Part shown: positions 61,914 through 64,000 of the stretch, one piece after another | Position numbering within the stretch: position 1 is the first letter of the stretch | Layout: each line of letters begins with the position of its first letter | Assembly (NCBI RefSeq): GCF_029201445.1 | Contig: NZ_CP102381.1 | Span: forward strand, 992,001-1,056,000 | Length of the DNA stretch: 64,000 nucleotides | Direction of reading: 5' to 3' | From: Thiomicrorhabdus lithotrophica | Lineage (GTDB): Bacteria; Pseudomonadota; Gammaproteobacteria; Thiomicrospirales; Thiomicrospiraceae | The notes under the pieces: generated by a model | What the model was told of the DNA's origin: nothing | The model's database searches: none | Seen by the model: the letters and a program-made list of their open reading frames with translations, nothing else | Program-made: the position numbers and the translations under genes

Positions 61914-64000
61914 TATTTAACGCGCTGACCAGGAATTGCACCATCATCAGGTGATAAAATATAAAGATCACTGCCACCAGGGCCGGCTGCCAACACCATG
62001 CCTTCTGACATTCCAAAACGCATTTTACGGGGTGCTAGGTTCGCTACCATAACGGTTAGTTTGCCAATTAAATCTTCAGGCTCGTAAGCGGATTTAATTC
62101 CTGCAAAGACCTGGCGTTGTTCTAAACCGATGTCTAAGGTTAGTTTTAATAATTTTTTAGCTTCTGGAACAGCCTCAGCATTTACAATTTTGGCAATGCG
62201 CAAATCAATTTTAACAAAATCATCAATCGTAATTTCTTCAGCAATAGGTTCTAACTCTGCAGGTTGGTTTGATTCTGCCCGTTTTGCAGCATCTTTTTTA
62301 GGCTTTTTGTCGCCTTTTTTGCCATCAGGAACTGAAGACGCTCCAGATAAAGAGTCTGCGGATGCTTCAACCATTTTTTCAATAGCAAGCATTTCTAAAC
62401 GCGTTAATAATGCTTTGAACTTGGTGATTTCATGACCCATAAGCGGTTGTTTAACATCATTCCAGTTCCAAGCCTCTAGGTTTAAAAAGGCTTTTGACTT
62501 GTCTGCTGTTTCAGGAATAACAGGTGCAAGATAGCTCATAAGTACGCGGAATAAATTAATACCTACACTAACTGATTCAAGTAATTCAGCTTCTTTGCCT
62601 TCTTCTTTGGCTAAAACCCAAGGTGCTGTCTCAGCAATGTATTCATTCGCTTTATCGGCAAGCGTCATGATTTCACGCATAGCGTGACCATATTCACGTT
62701 GTTCATAAAGGTTGGCGATATCTTCAGACTTATCTGCAAAAGATTGATATAACGCTTCTGCATCAGCTGACCAGCTAGTCGCTAATTTACCATCAAACTT
62801 TTTAACAACAAAACCTGCACAGCGACTAGCGATATTAACCACTTTACCGACTAGGTCTGAGTTAACACGCTGTGCAAAATCTTCAAGGTTTAAATCGATA
62901 TCATCAATACGACCAGAAAGTTTTGCAGCATAGTAATAACGTAAGTACTCAGGGTTTAAGTGTTCAAGATACGTCTTGGCCATAATGAATGTGCCACGAG
63001 ATTTAGACATTTTTTGTCCATCAACGGTTAAGAAACCGTGAGCATAGACGGCGTCAGGCGTTCTAAATCCTGCGCCGGAAAGCATAGCTGGCCAGAAAAG
63101 TGCGTGAAAGTTAATGATGTCTTTACCAATAAAATGATACAACTCCGCTTTAGAGCCTTCTTTCCAGTATTCGTCAAAATCTAAGCCCGATTTATCGCAG
63201 TAGGCTTTAAAGCTAGACATGTAACCTATTGGCGCGTCTAACCAAACATAGAAAAATTTATCTTTTTCACCGGGGATTTCAAAACCAAAATAAGGTGCAT
63301 CACGAGAAATATCCCAGCCACGCAGACCGGTTTCTAACCATTCGTCTAATTTATTAGCAATTTGAGGTTGCAAATGACCAGCGCGTGTCCATTCCTTAAG
63401 CATATCTTCAAACTGTCCAAGTTCAAAAAATAGGTGGTCAGTCTCTTTTTCGATAGGGGTTGCACCAGAAACGGCTGACTTCGGATTGATTAAGTCTGTT
63501 GGGCTGTAAGTTGCACCACACACTTCACAGTTATCACCGTATTGGTCTTCTGCCTTACATTTAGGGCAGGTTCCTTTCACAAAGCGGTCTGGTAAAAACA
63601 TCTCTTTTTCTGGGTCATATGACTGAGTAATTGTTTTACGAGAAATATAGCCTTTTGCATTTAATTGGTTGTATATGTACTCTGCAAAATACTTGTTTTC
63701 AGGTGAATTTGTGCTGTGGTAATGATCAAACTGGATGTTAAAACCAGCAAAGTCAGCTTGATGTTCTTCAGAAGATTTTGCAATTAATTCTTCAGGAGTA
63801 ATGCCTTCCGCTTGAGCTCTAAGCATAATTGGTGTTCCGTGTGCATCATCAGCACAAACGTAGGTGCATTGATGACCACGCATTTTTTGAAAGCGCGACC
63901 AAATGTCAGTTTGGATATATTCAACAAGGTGGCCTAGATGAATTGGGCCATTTGCATAAGGTAATGCACTTGTGATTAATATTTTTCTTGGGGTCGATTG
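61913..64000 (-). CDS. metG: methionyl-tRNA synthetase (partial, N-terminus beyond window)
   Basis: A class I synthetase that charges tRNA-Met. The frame continues through the right edge: the minus strand above 63883 reads [20 protein letters not shown], which carries the HIGH motif, so the ATG of the listed frame is internal. A zinc-type segment [18 protein letters not shown] (about 105-122 of the listed frame), the KMSKS loop GQKMSKSRG and a C-terminal EMAP-like tRNA-binding domain ([14 protein letters not shown] onward) follow. A few N-terminal residues lie outside. The stop abuts a palindrome copy. Confidence 0.97.
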   Translation of the reverse strand, partial: QSTPRKILITSALPYANGPIHLGHLVEYIQTDIWSRFQKMRGHQCTYVCADDAHGTPIMLRAQAEGITPEELIAKSSEEHQADFAGFNIQFDHYHSTNSPENKYFAEYIYNQLNAKGYISRKTITQSYDPEKEMFLPDRFVKGTCPKCKAEDQYGDNCEVCGATYSPTDLINPKSAVSGATPIEKETDHLFFELGQFEDMLKEWTRAGHLQPQIANKLDEWLETGLRGWDISRDAPYFGFEIPGEKDKFFYVWLDAPIGYMSSFKAYCDKSGLDFDEYWKEGSKAELYHFIGKDIINFHALFWPAMLSGAGFRTPDAVYAHGFLTVDGQKMSKSRGTFIMAKTYLEHLNPEYLRYYYAAKLSGRIDDIDLNLEDFAQRVNSDLVGKVVNIASRCAGFVVKKFDGKLATSWSADAEALYQSFADKSEDIANLYEQREYGHAMREIMTLADKANEYIAETAPWVLAKEEGKEAELLESVSVGINLFRVLMSYLAPVIPETADKSKAFLNLEAWNWNDVKQPLMGHEITKFKALLTRLEMLAIEKMVEASADSLSGASSVPDGKKGDKKPKKDAAKRAESNQPAELEPIAEEITIDDFVKIDLRIAKIVNAEAVPEAKKLLKLTLDIGLEQRQVFAGIKSAYEPEDLIGKLTVMVANLAPRKMRFGMSEGMVLAAGPGGSDLYILSPDDGAIPGQRVK

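Noticed and set aside
1-64000. CRISPR array, tRNA or rRNA genes, prophage
   Set aside because: No regularly spaced direct repeats, no cloverleaf with TTCRA-type arms, no rRNA segments and no phage structural genes were seen on reading both strands.

Overview
The window is AT-rich, gene-dense gammaproteobacterial chromosome. Sulfur-related genes (an SQR-like flavoprotein, a YeeE/YedE-type thiosulfate transporter, a periplasmic rhodanese), an rsxABCDGE-nth block, a lpxK-ycaR-kdsB block and a B12 uptake/salvage operon fit a marine sulfur-oxidising relative of Thiomicrospira/Thiomicrorhabdus/Hydrogenovibrio. That placement is inference from gene content and protein style, not from a marker gene.

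Layout. 1-3.4 kb (+): pdxJ tail, acpS, a DUF445 membrane protein, an SBF transporter and nnrS. 3.5-8.1 kb (-): YeeE/YedE transporter, then a light-repair operon phr - DUF2256 (a 56-aa gene) - FeS-type photolyase. 8.3-16.7 kb: a secreted beta-propeller, a tautomerase, an AhpD-like protein, a three-gene ABC/FtsX/HlyD export operon and a calcium-binding-repeat protein. 16.7-21.7 kb: an IS5-like miniature element, tesA, greB, a compositionally foreign autotransporter and a lipoprotein transglycosylase. 22-31 kb: SQR-like protein with its small companion, a PLP enzyme, amt, a Lon-like protease and two tandem stand-alone CZB proteins, one of which has lost its zinc ligands. 31-36 kb (+): comEC-lpxK-ycaR-kdsB. 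36-41.3 kb (-): btuB-cobQ-cobO-btuF behind a cobalamin riboswitch. 41.4-49.3 kb: housekeeping and small genes, including a broken VOC gene, glnS-DUF3010-dbpA and bcp. 49.5-53.2 kb: a CHASE/PAS histidine kinase with a response regulator-phosphatase. 53.3-64 kb (-): RNase H, rhodanese, DUF1841, nth, the Rsx/Rnf electron-transfer complex and metG, which runs off the right edge.

The strongest unexplained signal is a dispersed palindrome, ACCAGGCCTGGT (usually TACCAGGCCTGGTA). I found 15 exact 12-mers in 64 kb, in intergenic DNA, across or beside stop codons, in terminators and inside genes. A further 12 one-sided copies share an oriented core, AGGCCTGGT followed mostly by A or T. Four of these 27 sites lie in comEC, the DNA-uptake channel gene. 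Some copies are opened up by an inserted hairpin; two such composites, 26 kb apart, are nearly identical. This looks like a genome-wide iterated motif, possibly a DNA-uptake-type or nucleoid/modification signal that also serves as a terminator arm. Its function cannot be settled from the sequence alone.
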